The notes under the pieces: model-generated
The model's database searches: none
Told to the model about the DNA's origin: nothing
Seen by the model: only the letters and a program-made list of their open reading frames with translations
Position numbers and translations under genes: made by a program
NCBI GenBank assembly: GCA_964569315.1
Contig: CAZMUZ010000076.1
Span: forward strand, 1-18,329
Reading direction: 5' to 3'
Length of the DNA stretch: 18,329 bases
From: CADEFF01 sp964569315
Lineage (GTDB): Bacteria > Pseudomonadota > Alphaproteobacteria > Dongiales > Dongiaceae
In this document: piece after piece, positions 8,001 to 15,060 of the stretch
Layout: every line of letters starts with the position of its first letter
Position numbering within the stretch: position 1 is the stretch's first letter

Positions 8001-8825
8001 GGAAAGATCACGGGCCGCGACCATACGCATCTGGCGAAGATGCGCGAAGACGAGAAGATTCGCTTTCGCGATATCCAGGCGCAGCCGCGCAAGATCATCT
8101 CGTCGCCGACATGGTCGGGCATCGAAAGCGAGCATGTCAGCTACACGGCCGGCTACACCAACGTGAACGAGCTGATCCCGTGGCGGACGATAACCGGGCG
8201 CCAGCAGTTCTATCAGGATCACCGCTGGTTCCGCGATTTCGGCGAGGGCCTTGCAGTCTACCGACCGCCGATCGACACGCGCACCGTGGCGGAGATGCTC
8301 GGAAAGCGCAGCAACGGCGAGGCCGAGATCGTGCTCAACTTCATCACCCCGCACCAGAAATGGGGCATCCATTCGACCTATACCGACAATCTCCTCATGC
8401 TGACGCTGTCGCGCGGCGGGCCGATCGTGTGGGTCTCGGAGACCGACGCGAAACAGGCGGGGATCGTGGATAACGACTGGATCGAGCTCTTCAACCTCAA
8501 CGGCGCCATCGCCGCGCGCGCCGTCGTCAGCCAGCGCGTCCATGAAGGCATGTGCATGATGTACCATGCACAGGAGAAGATCGTGAACGTTCCGGGCTCC
8601 CAGATCACGGGCCTGCGCGGGGGGATCCACAATTCGGTCACCCGCACCGTGCTCAAGCCGACCCATATGGTGGGCGGCTACGCCCAGCTTTCCTACGGCT
8701 TCAACTACTACGGCACGGTCGGCTCCAATCGCGACGAGTTCGTCATCGTGCGCAAGCTCAACAAGATCGACTGGCTGGACCATTCCAATCCCGTCGATCG
8801 CGCCGTCGAGGAGGCCGCGTCATGA
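5067..8825 (+). CDS. narG: Respiratory nitrate reductase alpha subunit (Mo-bisMGD)
   Basis: This 1252-residue protein is close to the usual NarG length of about 1245. It reduces nitrate to nitrite at a Mo-bis-MGD centre on the cytoplasmic face. The FS0 [4Fe-4S] ligands are visible: H50, C54, C58 (THGVNCTGSCSW) and C93 (PRGCSRG). D222 in WYCDLPPSSPQTWGEQTD is the Mo-ligand aspartate. The N-terminus MSHFLERLTYLSRKREIFAD corresponds to the vestigial twin-arginine-like leader of NarG, without a real Tat signal. The C-terminal part has the molybdopterin dinucleotide-binding fold (NFITPHQKWGIHSTYTDN). ATG 5067 is preceded by GGAGGGAAAAGAG. It follows narK by 16 nt, and its stop overlaps the narH start (ATGA). 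No frameshift or missing key residue is seen. Confidence 0.97.
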   Translation: MSHFLERLTYLSRKREIFADGHGELRDEDRMWEEGYRQRWQHDKIVRSTHGVNCTGSCSWKIYVKSGVVTWEMQQTDYPRTRPGMPNHEPRGCSRGASYSWYLYSASRIKYPLVRGRLIKAWREARKTLQPVEAWASIAGNAVTAKSYKSMRGRGGFVRSSWDEVSEIIAASNIHTIKTWGPDRVVGFSPIPAMSMVSYASGSRYLSLIGGTLLSFYDWYCDLPPSSPQTWGEQTDVPESADWYNSGYIIAWGSNIPQTRTPDAHFFVEARYNGTKVVAITPDYAEVAKLSDLWLHPKQGTDAALAMAMGHVILREFFLDRQVPYFQDYTRRYTDMPMLVRLRRDGARWVPDRYLRQSDLVDAPKSGRADWKTVAVAEESGALVVPQGAIGYRWPAEGEAKGRWNLEEKDGETGEDVRLALSVVDRRDDVVPVAFPYFGGKPHEHFPENDQGSDVLLRNLPVRRVVLADGEAHVATVFDLLCANYGLDRGLGGACATSFEDDVPYTPVWQESITGVAADKAIALARGFAENAEKTKGRSMVIIGAGMNHWYHQDMGYRSIINVLMMCGTVGVSGGGWAHYVGQEKLRPQTGWTMLAFALDWVRPPRQMNGTSFFYAHSDQWRYEKLDVAELLSPLADPAPYRGSMIDLNVRAERMGWLPSAPQLATNPLTLAAEADKAGIAIKDHVVAGLKSGNLQMACEDPDNPANFPRNLFIWRSNLFGSSGKGHEYFLRHFLGTRHGLQGRDLGEMGGVKPQEVAWRDPAPEGKLDLVVTLDFRMSTSCLYSDIVLPTATWYEKNDLNTSDMHPFIHPLSAAVDPVWESRSDWETYKTIAKRFSELAEGHLGVERDVVLVPIQHDTAGELAQPFEVKDWKKRECDLVPGVTAPQIAVVERDYPDTYRRFTALGPLADKLGNGGKGIGWNTEQEVKGLGGLNYRVNDGGPTDGRPRIETDIDAAETIMYLAPETNGEVAVKAWEALGKITGRDHTHLAKMREDEKIRFRDIQAQPRKIISSPTWSGIESEHVSYTAGYTNVNELIPWRTITGRQQFYQDHRWFRDFGEGLAVYRPPIDTRTVAEMLGKRSNGEAEIVLNFITPHQKWGIHSTYTDNLLMLTLSRGGPIVWVSETDAKQAGIVDNDWIELFNLNGAIAARAVVSQRVHEGMCMMYHAQEKIVNVPGSQITGLRGGIHNSVTRTVLKPTHMVGGYAQLSYGFNYYGTVGSNRDEFVIVRKLNKIDWLDHSNPVDRAVEEAAS

Positions 8826-10354
8826 AAATCCGCGCTCAAGTCGCCATGGTGATGAACCTCGACAAGTGCATCGGGTGCCACACTTGCTCGGTGACCTGCA
8901 AGCAGGTCTGGACCTCGCGCCAGGGCATGGAATACGCCTGGTTCAACAACGTCGAAACCAAGCCCGGCATCGGCTATCCCAAGGACTGGGAAAACCAGGA
9001 GCGCTGGCAGGGCGGATGGAAGCGCAAGAAGAACGGCAAGATCGTGCCCAAGCAGGGCGGCCGGCTCTCGATCCTCGCCAAGATCTTCGCCAACCCGCAT
9101 CTGCCCGAGATCGACGACTATTACGAGCCCTTCACCTTCGACTACGAGCATTTGCAGAAGGCGCCCGAACTGTCGACCGCGCCGGTGGCGCGGCCCTTGT
9201 CGCTGGTCACCGGCAAGCCGATGGAAAAGATCGAATGGGGTCCGAACTGGGAGGAAATCCTCGGCGGCGAATTCGACAAGCGTTCGCAGGACTACAATTT
9301 CGAGGCGGTGCAGAAGGACATCTACGGCCAGTTCGAAAACACCTTCATGATGTATCTGCCGCGGCTGTGCGAGCACTGCCTCAATCCGAGCTGCGTCGCG
9401 TCCTGCCCTTCCGGTTCGATCTACAAGCGCGAGGAGGACGGCATCGTCCTGATCGACCAGGACAAGTGCCGCGGCTGGCGGATGTGCGTATCGGGCTGTC
9501 CGTATAAGAAGATTTACTACAACTGGACCTCGGGGAAAGCCGAGAAGTGCATCTTCTGCTATCCGCGCATCGAGGCCGGACAGCCAACGGTGTGCTCGGA
9601 AACCTGCGTCGGCCGCATCCGCTATCTCGGCGTCCTGCTCTATGACGCGGACGGCATCCAGGGTGCCGCTGCCGTCGAGGACGAACAGGACCTCTACGAG
9701 GCTCAGCTCAAGATTTTCCTCGATCCCAACGATCCGGCGGTCGAGGCGCAGGCCCGCGCCGACGGCATCGCCGACAACTGGATCGAGGCGGCAAAGCGCT
9801 CGCCGGCCTACAAGATGGCCGTCGACTGGAAGATCGCCTTCCCGCTTCATCCGGAATACCGCACCCTGCCGATGGTCTGGTATGTGCCGCCGCTCTCGCC
9901 GATCCAGTCGCATGCCAATGCGGGAGCGATCGAGGCGAATGGCGAGATTCCCGATGTGCGCTCGCTGCGCATTCCGGTGCGCTATCTGGCCAACCTGCTG
10001 ACGGCGGGCGCGGAGGCGCCGATCGTTTCGGCGCTCGAGCGCATGCTCGCCATGCGCATCTATTTCCGCCGGCGTCAACTCGGCGAGGGCGACGGCCAGT
10101 CCGTGCTCGACCAGGCGGGGCTCTCGCTGGCTCAGGTCGAGGAGATGCATCGCTATCTCGCTATCGCCAACTACGAGGATCGTTTCGTCATCCCGACCAG
10201 CCATCGCGAGCAGGCGGAGGACGCATACGGGCTGAAGGGCTCCTGCGGTTTCACCTTCGGCAACGGCTGCGATTTCGGGCCGCCGCATTCGACGCTGTTC
10301 GGCGGCAAGATGGGCCGCCGCAAGCTGACGCCCGTACGTCCGCTGGACACCTGA
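8822..10354 (+). CDS. narH: Respiratory nitrate reductase beta subunit (Fe-S electron transfer)
   Basis: This 510-residue ferredoxin-like subunit carries electrons from NarI hemes to NarG. Four Cys groups are visible: C16-C19-C22-C26 (CIGCHTCSVTC); CEHCLNPSCVASCP; CRGWRMCVSGCPYKK, where Trp replaces the second Cys and gives the [3Fe-4S] cluster typical of NarH; and CIFCYPRIEAGQPTVCSETC. Length and motifs are standard. The start overlaps the narG stop by 4 nt (ATGA), indicating translational coupling. narJ follows after 10 nt. Confidence 0.97.
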   Translation: MKIRAQVAMVMNLDKCIGCHTCSVTCKQVWTSRQGMEYAWFNNVETKPGIGYPKDWENQERWQGGWKRKKNGKIVPKQGGRLSILAKIFANPHLPEIDDYYEPFTFDYEHLQKAPELSTAPVARPLSLVTGKPMEKIEWGPNWEEILGGEFDKRSQDYNFEAVQKDIYGQFENTFMMYLPRLCEHCLNPSCVASCPSGSIYKREEDGIVLIDQDKCRGWRMCVSGCPYKKIYYNWTSGKAEKCIFCYPRIEAGQPTVCSETCVGRIRYLGVLLYDADGIQGAAAVEDEQDLYEAQLKIFLDPNDPAVEAQARADGIADNWIEAAKRSPAYKMAVDWKIAFPLHPEYRTLPMVWYVPPLSPIQSHANAGAIEANGEIPDVRSLRIPVRYLANLLTAGAEAPIVSALERMLAMRIYFRRRQLGEGDGQSVLDQAGLSLAQVEEMHRYLAIANYEDRFVIPTSHREQAEDAYGLKGSCGFTFGNGCDFGPPHSTLFGGKMGRRKLTPVRPLDT

Positions 10355-10364
10355 GGAGGCGATA

Positions 10365-11000
10365 ATGCTCCTGTTCAAGGCCTTGAGCGCCCTGCTCTCC
10401 TATCCGTCCGAGGAGATGCGGCTGGCTCTGCCGGAAATCGCGGACATCGTCGGGAAGGCGCCGCTCCTCGATCCGGTCCGGCGCGACGAGCTCCTCTCAT
10501 TGATCGAAGAGCTCGCGCAGGGCCAGTTGCTGACCGTCGAAGAACGCTACGTCGATCTCTTCGACCGCGGCCGCGCGCTCTCCCTGCATTTGTTCGAGCA
10601 TTTGCATGGCGAGAGCCGCGATCGTGGCGCGGCCATGGTGGAGCTCAAGCAGCATTACGAGCGGGCAGGGTTCGAGCTCATCGGGCGCGAGTTGCCGGAC
10701 TATCTGCCCGTCCTGCTCGAGTATCTGAGCTGCCGGGACCTCGCGGAGGCGCGCGACATGCTGTCGGACTGCGCCCGCATATTGGCGACGATCGGTCGTT
10801 CCCTTGTCGCCCGGCGAAGTCGCTACGCGGCAGTCTTGCAGGCCCTGCTTGTCATCGCAGGAGAAAGCCCGATCGAGGCGGACAAGGTGCCGCCGGTGGA
10901 TGAACGCCTGGAGACCCTCGACCGCGATTGGGTCGAGCAACCCGCGTTTGGCGGACCCCTTGCGTCTGTCGATCCGGCACCCGGCGCGTCGGGCGTCTAG
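10365..11000 (+). CDS. narJ: Nitrate reductase assembly chaperone NarJ (TorD/DmsD family)
   Basis: The 211-residue soluble helical protein begins MLLFKALSALLSYPSEEMRL and contains EERYVDLFDRGRALSLHLFEH followed by HGESRDRGAAMVEL, both hallmarks of NarJ. NarJ binds the NarG N-terminus, prevents premature membrane docking of NarGH, and permits molybdenum cofactor insertion; it is not part of the final complex. The ATG at 10365 has GAGGAGG 5 nt upstream. Its position between narH and narI is the canonical order. Confidence 0.95.
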   Translation: MLLFKALSALLSYPSEEMRLALPEIADIVGKAPLLDPVRRDELLSLIEELAQGQLLTVEERYVDLFDRGRALSLHLFEHLHGESRDRGAAMVELKQHYERAGFELIGRELPDYLPVLLEYLSCRDLAEARDMLSDCARILATIGRSLVARRSRYAAVLQALLVIAGESPIEADKVPPVDERLETLDRDWVEQPAFGGPLASVDPAPGASGV

Positions 11001-11014
11001 AGGAGGATCTGGCA

Positions 11015-11734
11015 ATGTTGTCCAACGCCTATGTGAATACGCTGCTGTTCGGGGTCTATCCCTATATCTGCCTCGTCGTGCTCCTGATCGGCAGCCTGAT
11101 CCGCTTCGACCGCGAGCCCTACACCTGGAAGAGCGATTCCTCGCAGATGCTCCGCAAAGGCCAGCTTCGGCTCGGGTCGAACCTGTTCCACTACGGCGTG
11201 ATCATCGTGATACTGGGACATTTCGTCGGGTTTCTCGCGCCGCATTGGGCGGTCGACTGGGCGCTCGACCCGGTCATGCACCAGCTCCTCGCGATGGTGG
11301 TGGGCGGCATTGCCGGCGTCGTCGCCATCGTCGGGCTGACGATCCTCATCTATCGCCGGCTCGCCGATCCCCGAATCCGGCGCAACAGCCGCAAATGGGA
11401 TATCGCCATCACGCTGATGCTATGGCTGCAGCTCGCTTTGGGCCTGCTCACGGTGCCGCTCTCGGCCTATCACATGGACGGCGTGCTGTTCGAAAAGCTG
11501 ACGAGCTACGTCAAGGGCGTAGTGACCCTGGACGGCGGAGCGGCCGCTCTGATGGTCGACGTTCCGCTCACCTACAAGCTGCATGTTCTGCTCGGTTTCA
11601 CCCTGTTTCTGGTCTCGCCGTTCACGCGCATGATCCACATCTGGAGCGGCGCCGGCGTGCTGGCTTATCTGTTCCGGCCTTACCAGATCGTACGCACGCC
11701 GAAAACGAGAGCGAAGGAGCCCGTTCGCTCATGA
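11015..11734 (+). CDS. narI: Respiratory nitrate reductase gamma subunit (cytochrome b)
   Basis: This 239-residue membrane protein has five hydrophobic helices. It oxidises quinol on the periplasmic side and passes electrons through two b-type hemes to NarH. Heme-ligand histidines are visible in the two expected pairs: H59 and H69 (LFHYGVIIVILGHF), and H190 and H208 (KLHVLLGFTLFLVSPFTRMIH). The start at 11015 has AGGAGG 8 nt upstream and gives the standard N-terminus (MLSNAYVNTLLFGVYPYICL). An upstream in-frame ATG at 10928 lies inside narJ and is rejected. The stop overlaps the next gene by 4 nt. Confidence 0.96.
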   Translation: MLSNAYVNTLLFGVYPYICLVVLLIGSLIRFDREPYTWKSDSSQMLRKGQLRLGSNLFHYGVIIVILGHFVGFLAPHWAVDWALDPVMHQLLAMVVGGIAGVVAIVGLTILIYRRLADPRIRRNSRKWDIAITLMLWLQLALGLLTVPLSAYHMDGVLFEKLTSYVKGVVTLDGGAAALMVDVPLTYKLHVLLGFTLFLVSPFTRMIHIWSGAGVLAYLFRPYQIVRTPKTRAKEPVRS

Positions 11735-12450
11735 GCGTCTCCGTCAACGGCGTCGAAATCGCGGTCGAACCGGACGGCTCCTCCGAGCTCGTCGCCGCGC
11801 GCGAGCTGCTGCGACAACGGGCGGTCGCGGTCGGCCTGCTGGCCGGGAACGCGAATGAGAGTACGGCGATCGACGCTGCGATCGAGGCGCTGCTAGAGCG
11901 CGAAGTCGTAACACCTTCGCCCACCGACGACGAATGCCGCCGCTACTATGAAGGACATCCCCGCGAGTTCCAGAGCGGCGATCTCGTCCATGCGCGTCAC
12001 ATTCTTTTTCAGGTCACACCGCAGGTGCGCATCCCTGAAATCCGGGCCCGCGCCGAGGATACGCTGAACCAGCTGCTGCGCGAGCCCGAACGCTTCGACG
12101 CCCTGGCGCGCGAGCTCTCGAACTGTCCCTCGGGACAACAGGGGGGCAATCTTGGCCAGCTCGGGCGCGGCGATACGGTGCCGGAGTTCGAGAAGGCTCT
12201 CTTCAAGTTCGGCGCGTCCGGAATTCTCCGCGACCTCATCAAAACGCGGTACGGGTTCCACATCGTGGCCGTCGATCAAACTATCCTGGGCCAGACATTG
12301 CCCTTCGAGGCCGTGAAGAAGCAGATCGCCGAGCGGCTGCGTTCAAGCGTCGAGGAAAAGGCGGTCCGGCAATATGTAAGCGTACTCGCCGGCCAGGCGG
12401 AAATCCTGGGTGCCGATCTTGCGGGAACACCAACGCCGCTGGTCCAGTAG
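11731..12450 (+). CDS. Cytoplasmic parvulin-type peptidyl-prolyl isomerase of the nar operon
   Basis: The protein has 239 residues. The N-terminal 80 residues are helical and NifM-like in layout. The parvulin domain spans about 85-183: VHARHILFQV (H90), LSNCPSGQQGGNLGQLGRG (C132) and KTRYGFHIVAVD (H177), which together supply the usual His/Cys/His active-site set. No signal peptide or membrane anchor is seen, so it acts in the cytoplasm, unlike SurA or PrsA. ATGA overlap with the narI stop implies coupled translation, tying it to nitrate reductase production. A parvulin at the end of narGHJI recurs in several proteobacteria. A role in folding NarG, NarH or NarI is inferred and is not visible in the sequence. 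Confidence 0.9.
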   Translation: MSVSVNGVEIAVEPDGSSELVAARELLRQRAVAVGLLAGNANESTAIDAAIEALLEREVVTPSPTDDECRRYYEGHPREFQSGDLVHARHILFQVTPQVRIPEIRARAEDTLNQLLREPERFDALARELSNCPSGQQGGNLGQLGRGDTVPEFEKALFKFGASGILRDLIKTRYGFHIVAVDQTILGQTLPFEAVKKQIAERLRSSVEEKAVRQYVSVLAGQAEILGADLAGTPTPLVQ

Positions 12451-12640
12451 AACATCGCCGACGCTTGGAGATTGCGCGGGCTGAATAGATTCGAGTTAGC
12501 TGAACAGTGGAAGGCATCAGCGGCGAAAACGCTCCACACACCGACTGTTCCTGGCACTGACATAGACATTGAAGGACTGCCGAATCGCATGCGACTGAAG
12601 ATGTTTCAGTCGCTGTGACCGCACCATCTCCGAACGGCCG
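12451..12640. other. Gap after the nar operon with one hairpin; no gene seen
   Basis: After the isomerase stop there is no clear U-tailed terminator. A 9-bp stem GCGACTGAA/TTCAGTCGC with a 5-nt loop lies at 12591-12613, overlapping the palindrome TCGCATGCGA (12585-12594). It could terminate nar transcription or be part of the decayed IS end. An open minus-strand frame through here only continues the transposase remnant past its normal end and is not conserved-looking. Confidence 0.4.
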
Positions 12641-12798
12641 CTCACCCTAGTCCGCCGATAGATTAGACGCTCTCCGCTGATACCCTTGGCGCCAACGGCG
12701 CGGCTGTTGTCATTGACGCCGAGCGCAGCGCGGTGGTTGTAGCGGAAATCGTATTCGGCCAGATAGCGGTGCAAATACTGTTCGCCACAATGCTGATA
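12517..12798 (-). pseudogene. Remnant of an IS1595-family transposase C-terminus
   Basis: Read on the minus strand, the segment from about 12798 to 12645 gives YQHCGEQYLHRYLAEYDFRY followed by NHRAALGVNDNSRAV and ISGERLIYRRT. This is the recognisable C-terminal end of IS1595/ISXO2-type DDE transposases (HLHRYLAEFDFRYN..R.ALG..D..R......GKRL.YRR). Homology stops abruptly at 12798, 15 bp from the 13-bp tandem repeats. After RRT the frame runs on to a stop at 12517 without the expected end. No start, no catalytic residues and no terminal repeats are present, so it is inactive. It marks an old insertion between the nar operon and pmbA. Confidence 0.7.
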
Positions 12799-12812
12799 GG
12801 CGGCGGCGGGAG

Positions 12813-12870
12813 CCGGCGCTACTTCCCGGCGCTACTTCCCGGCGCTACTTCCCGGCGCTACTTCCCGGCG
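12813..12870. repeat. 13-bp tandem repeat (about 4.4 units) across the pmbA stop codon
   Basis: The unit CCCGGCGCTACTT recurs at 12825, 12838 and 12851, flanked by a partial first unit (12813-12824) and a partial last unit (12864-12870). On the minus strand each unit contains GGGAAGTAG, that is, the last codons and stop of pmbA. Because 13 is not a multiple of 3, the repeated TAGs fall in all three minus-strand frames. Confidence 0.9.
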
Positions 12871-14222
12871 ATGGTCATCGATTCCACGATCAAGGTCGGC
12901 GCGTCGGTGCCGTAGCGGAAGCGGAGATCGTTCGCCGCGACGAGGGTGCGGAACATCTCCTTGAGATTGCCCGCCACCGTCACCTCGCTCACCGGATAGG
13001 CGAGCTTGCCGTTCTCGATCCAGAAGCCGGCGGCGCCGCGGCTGTAATCGCCGGTGAGGCCGTTCACCCCGAAGCCCATCAGGTCGGTGATGTAGAAGCC
13101 CTGGCGGATCGCGCCGATCAGTTCCTCCGGCGAGCGTTCGCCCGGGGTCAGGTAAAGGTTCGTCGTGCCGGGCGAGGGCGGCGAGGAGGTGCCGCGTCCG
13201 GCATGGCCGGTGCTGGCGAGGCCGAGCTGGCGCGCGGAGCGCAGATCCAGCACCCAGCTCCGCAGGATGCCGTCCTCGACCAGCTTGCGCGTGACGGCGG
13301 CGATGCCCTCGCCGTCGAAGGGCCGCGAGCGGAAGCCGCGGCGGCGATGCGGGTCGTCCACCAGATCCATGCCCTTCGGCAGCACGAGTTCGCCCATGCT
13401 GTCCTTGAGGAAGCTCGTGCCGCGCGCGATCGAGGCGCCGTTGATGGCGCCGGCCAGATGCCCGACCAGGCTGTTGGCGACGCGCGGGTCATAGACGACC
13501 GGCAGCTTCGCGGTCGCGGCCTTGCGCGGGTCGAGCCGCCGCACCGCGCGCTCGCCGGCGCGCCGGCCGACGCCCGCCGGGTCCTCGAGGTCGCTGCGAT
13601 AGACGCCCGAGGTGAAATCGTCGTCGCGCTCCATCGCGGTGCCTTCGCCGGCCAGCACCGAGACCGAGAGGCCGAAATGCGAGCGGCGATAGCCGCCGGC
13701 GAAGCCGTTGCTGGCGGCGATCGAGACCTGGCTGCGGCTCCAGCTCGCCTCCGCGCCCTCGGAATTGGTGACGCCCGTGACGGCGCGCGCGGCTTCCTCC
13801 GCCGCGGTCGCGGTGGCGAGCAGCCAGGCCGGATCGGGTTCGGTCGGATCCGCCATGTCGAGCCCGGGCCAGCTCCGCGCGATGGCGTCGGGATCGGCGA
13901 TGCCGGCATAGGGATCCTCCGGCACGCTCTTCGCCATGGCGATGGCGCGCTCGACGATCTCGGTGCGCGTCGCGCTCGACATGTCCGAGCTCGAGACGAT
14001 GGCCTGCTTCCGGCCGACGAAGACGCGGAGGCCGAGATCCTGCGCCTCGGCGCGCTCGAGCTTCTCGGGCTTGCCGAGGCGGAGCGACTGGGTGAGGGCG
14101 GCCGAGCGGATCAGCACCGCGTCGGCGGCGTCCGCGCCGGCGCTGCGGGCGCGGCGGAGGAGGTCGGCGAGGAGGTTCGCGTCGTCGGCCGCGGTCGGTT
14201 GCGTTTCGACGGGCTTCGCCAT
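12858..14222 (-). CDS. pmbA: PmbA/TldE, metalloprotease-complex subunit (core frame)
   Basis: From the ATG at 14222 this gives 454 residues, the normal PmbA/TldE length. The C-terminus is diagnostic: RGTSSPPSPGTTNLYLTPGE, then MGFGVNGLTGDYSRGAAGFW, then IENGKLAYPVSEVTVAGNL. PmbA/TldE pairs with TldD to form a protease that processes microcin/CcdA-type peptides; the TldD subunit carries the HExxxH zinc site, and none is present here, as expected. TldD is not in this window. GAAGGCGAAGG lies just upstream of the ATG. The frame stays open upstream for another 264 codons to an ATG at 15014 with its own ribosome binding site, so the real product may be a 718-residue fusion. The stop lies inside the 13-bp tandem repeat. 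Confidence 0.9.
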   Translation of the reverse strand: MAKPVETQPTAADDANLLADLLRRARSAGADAADAVLIRSAALTQSLRLGKPEKLERAEAQDLGLRVFVGRKQAIVSSSDMSSATRTEIVERAIAMAKSVPEDPYAGIADPDAIARSWPGLDMADPTEPDPAWLLATATAAEEAARAVTGVTNSEGAEASWSRSQVSIAASNGFAGGYRRSHFGLSVSVLAGEGTAMERDDDFTSGVYRSDLEDPAGVGRRAGERAVRRLDPRKAATAKLPVVYDPRVANSLVGHLAGAINGASIARGTSFLKDSMGELVLPKGMDLVDDPHRRRGFRSRPFDGEGIAAVTRKLVEDGILRSWVLDLRSARQLGLASTGHAGRGTSSPPSPGTTNLYLTPGERSPEELIGAIRQGFYITDLMGFGVNGLTGDYSRGAAGFWIENGKLAYPVSEVTVAGNLKEMFRTLVAANDLRFRYGTDAPTLIVESMTIAGK

Positions 14223-15014
14223 TCGGGCCTTCGCCTTCGGCAGGGCGCGCGGGGCCGGCTGATGGCGCGCCGCCTTCTCCCGCTCGGGCCCCGGACGCCG
14301 GCCGGGATCGCGATGGGTCAGATGGCGCTGCGCGCGCAGACGGCGCGAGGAGGGCGTGCCGGGTTTCGGCGTGGCCGAATTCGGCGCCGCTGATTTTGAC
14401 ACTGCGGACTTCGGCGCCGTTCCGGTCGTTTTCGGCGTGGCGGCCTTCGGTGCTGTCGCGGTCGTTTTCGGCGCGGCGGTCTTCGGCGCCGAAATTGTCG
14501 ATTTCGACGCCGGACGGGGCGATTTCGACGCCGTTCCGGTCGTGTTTTTGGTCGTTTTCGACGCCCGACGGGGCGATTTCGTGCCGGATTTCGACGCGGC
14601 GGTCGCTTTTTGGGCCGGTTTGGACGCCGTTCCGGTCGCTTTTTGGGGCGATTTCGACGCCGGACGGGGCGATTTCGCGATCGGGCGCTTCGCGCCGGGA
14701 CGCGGCGCCGGCGCTGCGGATGTTGCGCGCTTCTTCGCGGGAGCTCGCGTCTCGGCGACGGGACGCTTTTTCGCGACGCGACGCTTCGGCGCGCGTTTCG
14801 CGGATTTGCCGGCGGCGGATTTGCGCGCGGCGGATTTCCGCTTCGGCGCCGCTTTCTGCGCGCGCTTTGCAGTGGCTTTTCGCGTCGGCGCGCGCTTCGC
14901 CGCGGCTTTCCGCTTCGGCGCGCTTATCTTCTTCGCCGTCCTGGCGGCGGTCTTCTTCCCGGCGGCGCTTTTTTTCGACGCGGAACGGCTCTTCGATCGA
15001 CGCGCGGCGGCCAT
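14223..15014 (-). CDS. Histone H1-like Lys/Ala/Pro-rich sequence, in frame with pmbA
   Basis: These are 264 codons from ATG 15014 (GGAGA 5 nt upstream) with no stop before the PmbA start. The first 85 residues are Lys/Arg/Ala-rich (SASKKSAAGKKTAARTAKK, RKAAAKRAPTRKATAKRAQK), like bacterial histone H1-like or AlgP-type DNA-binding tails. Residues about 95-220 are Ser/Pro/Lys/Thr repeats such as SPRPASKS and APKTTATAPKAATPKTTG. The last 45 codons are Arg/Pro-rich but retain G/C-ending codons. It is predicted disordered and basic, probably nucleic-acid-binding. Either it is an N-terminal extension of PmbA (718 aa, ending at 12858), or a separate H1-like gene whose stop was lost by a real or sequencing frameshift. 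It lies 46 nt after the acetyltransferase gene and is likely cotranscribed with it. Confidence 0.6.
14500..14677. repeat. Exact 28-bp direct repeat inside the H1-like coding region
   Basis: Positions 14500-14527 and 14650-14677 are identical (starting GATTTCGACGCCGGACGG), 150 bp or 50 codons apart, and encode the SPRPASKS motif. A third, slightly changed copy near 14558-14580 encodes SPRRASK. Identity at the DNA level, including third positions, points to recent internal duplication in the repetitive tail. Confidence 0.7.
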
Positions 15015-15060
15015 CGTTGTCTCCGGACGGGGTTGGGGCTTTGAGTCGGCGCGGGGAAGC

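Noticed and set aside
5505..8783. Long minus-strand open frame (over 1000 codons) opposite narG
   Set aside because: It mirrors the G/C-rich third positions of narG, has low-complexity Arg/Asp/Ala composition and no family motif; narG on the plus strand is certain.
8708..10378. Minus-strand open frame opposite narH
   Set aside because: It is an antisense shadow of a verified Fe-S protein gene.
12813..12870. Tandem repeats as a CRISPR array or plasmid iteron
   Set aside because: Units are 13 bp without spacers and overlap the pmbA coding end; no cas or rep gene is near.
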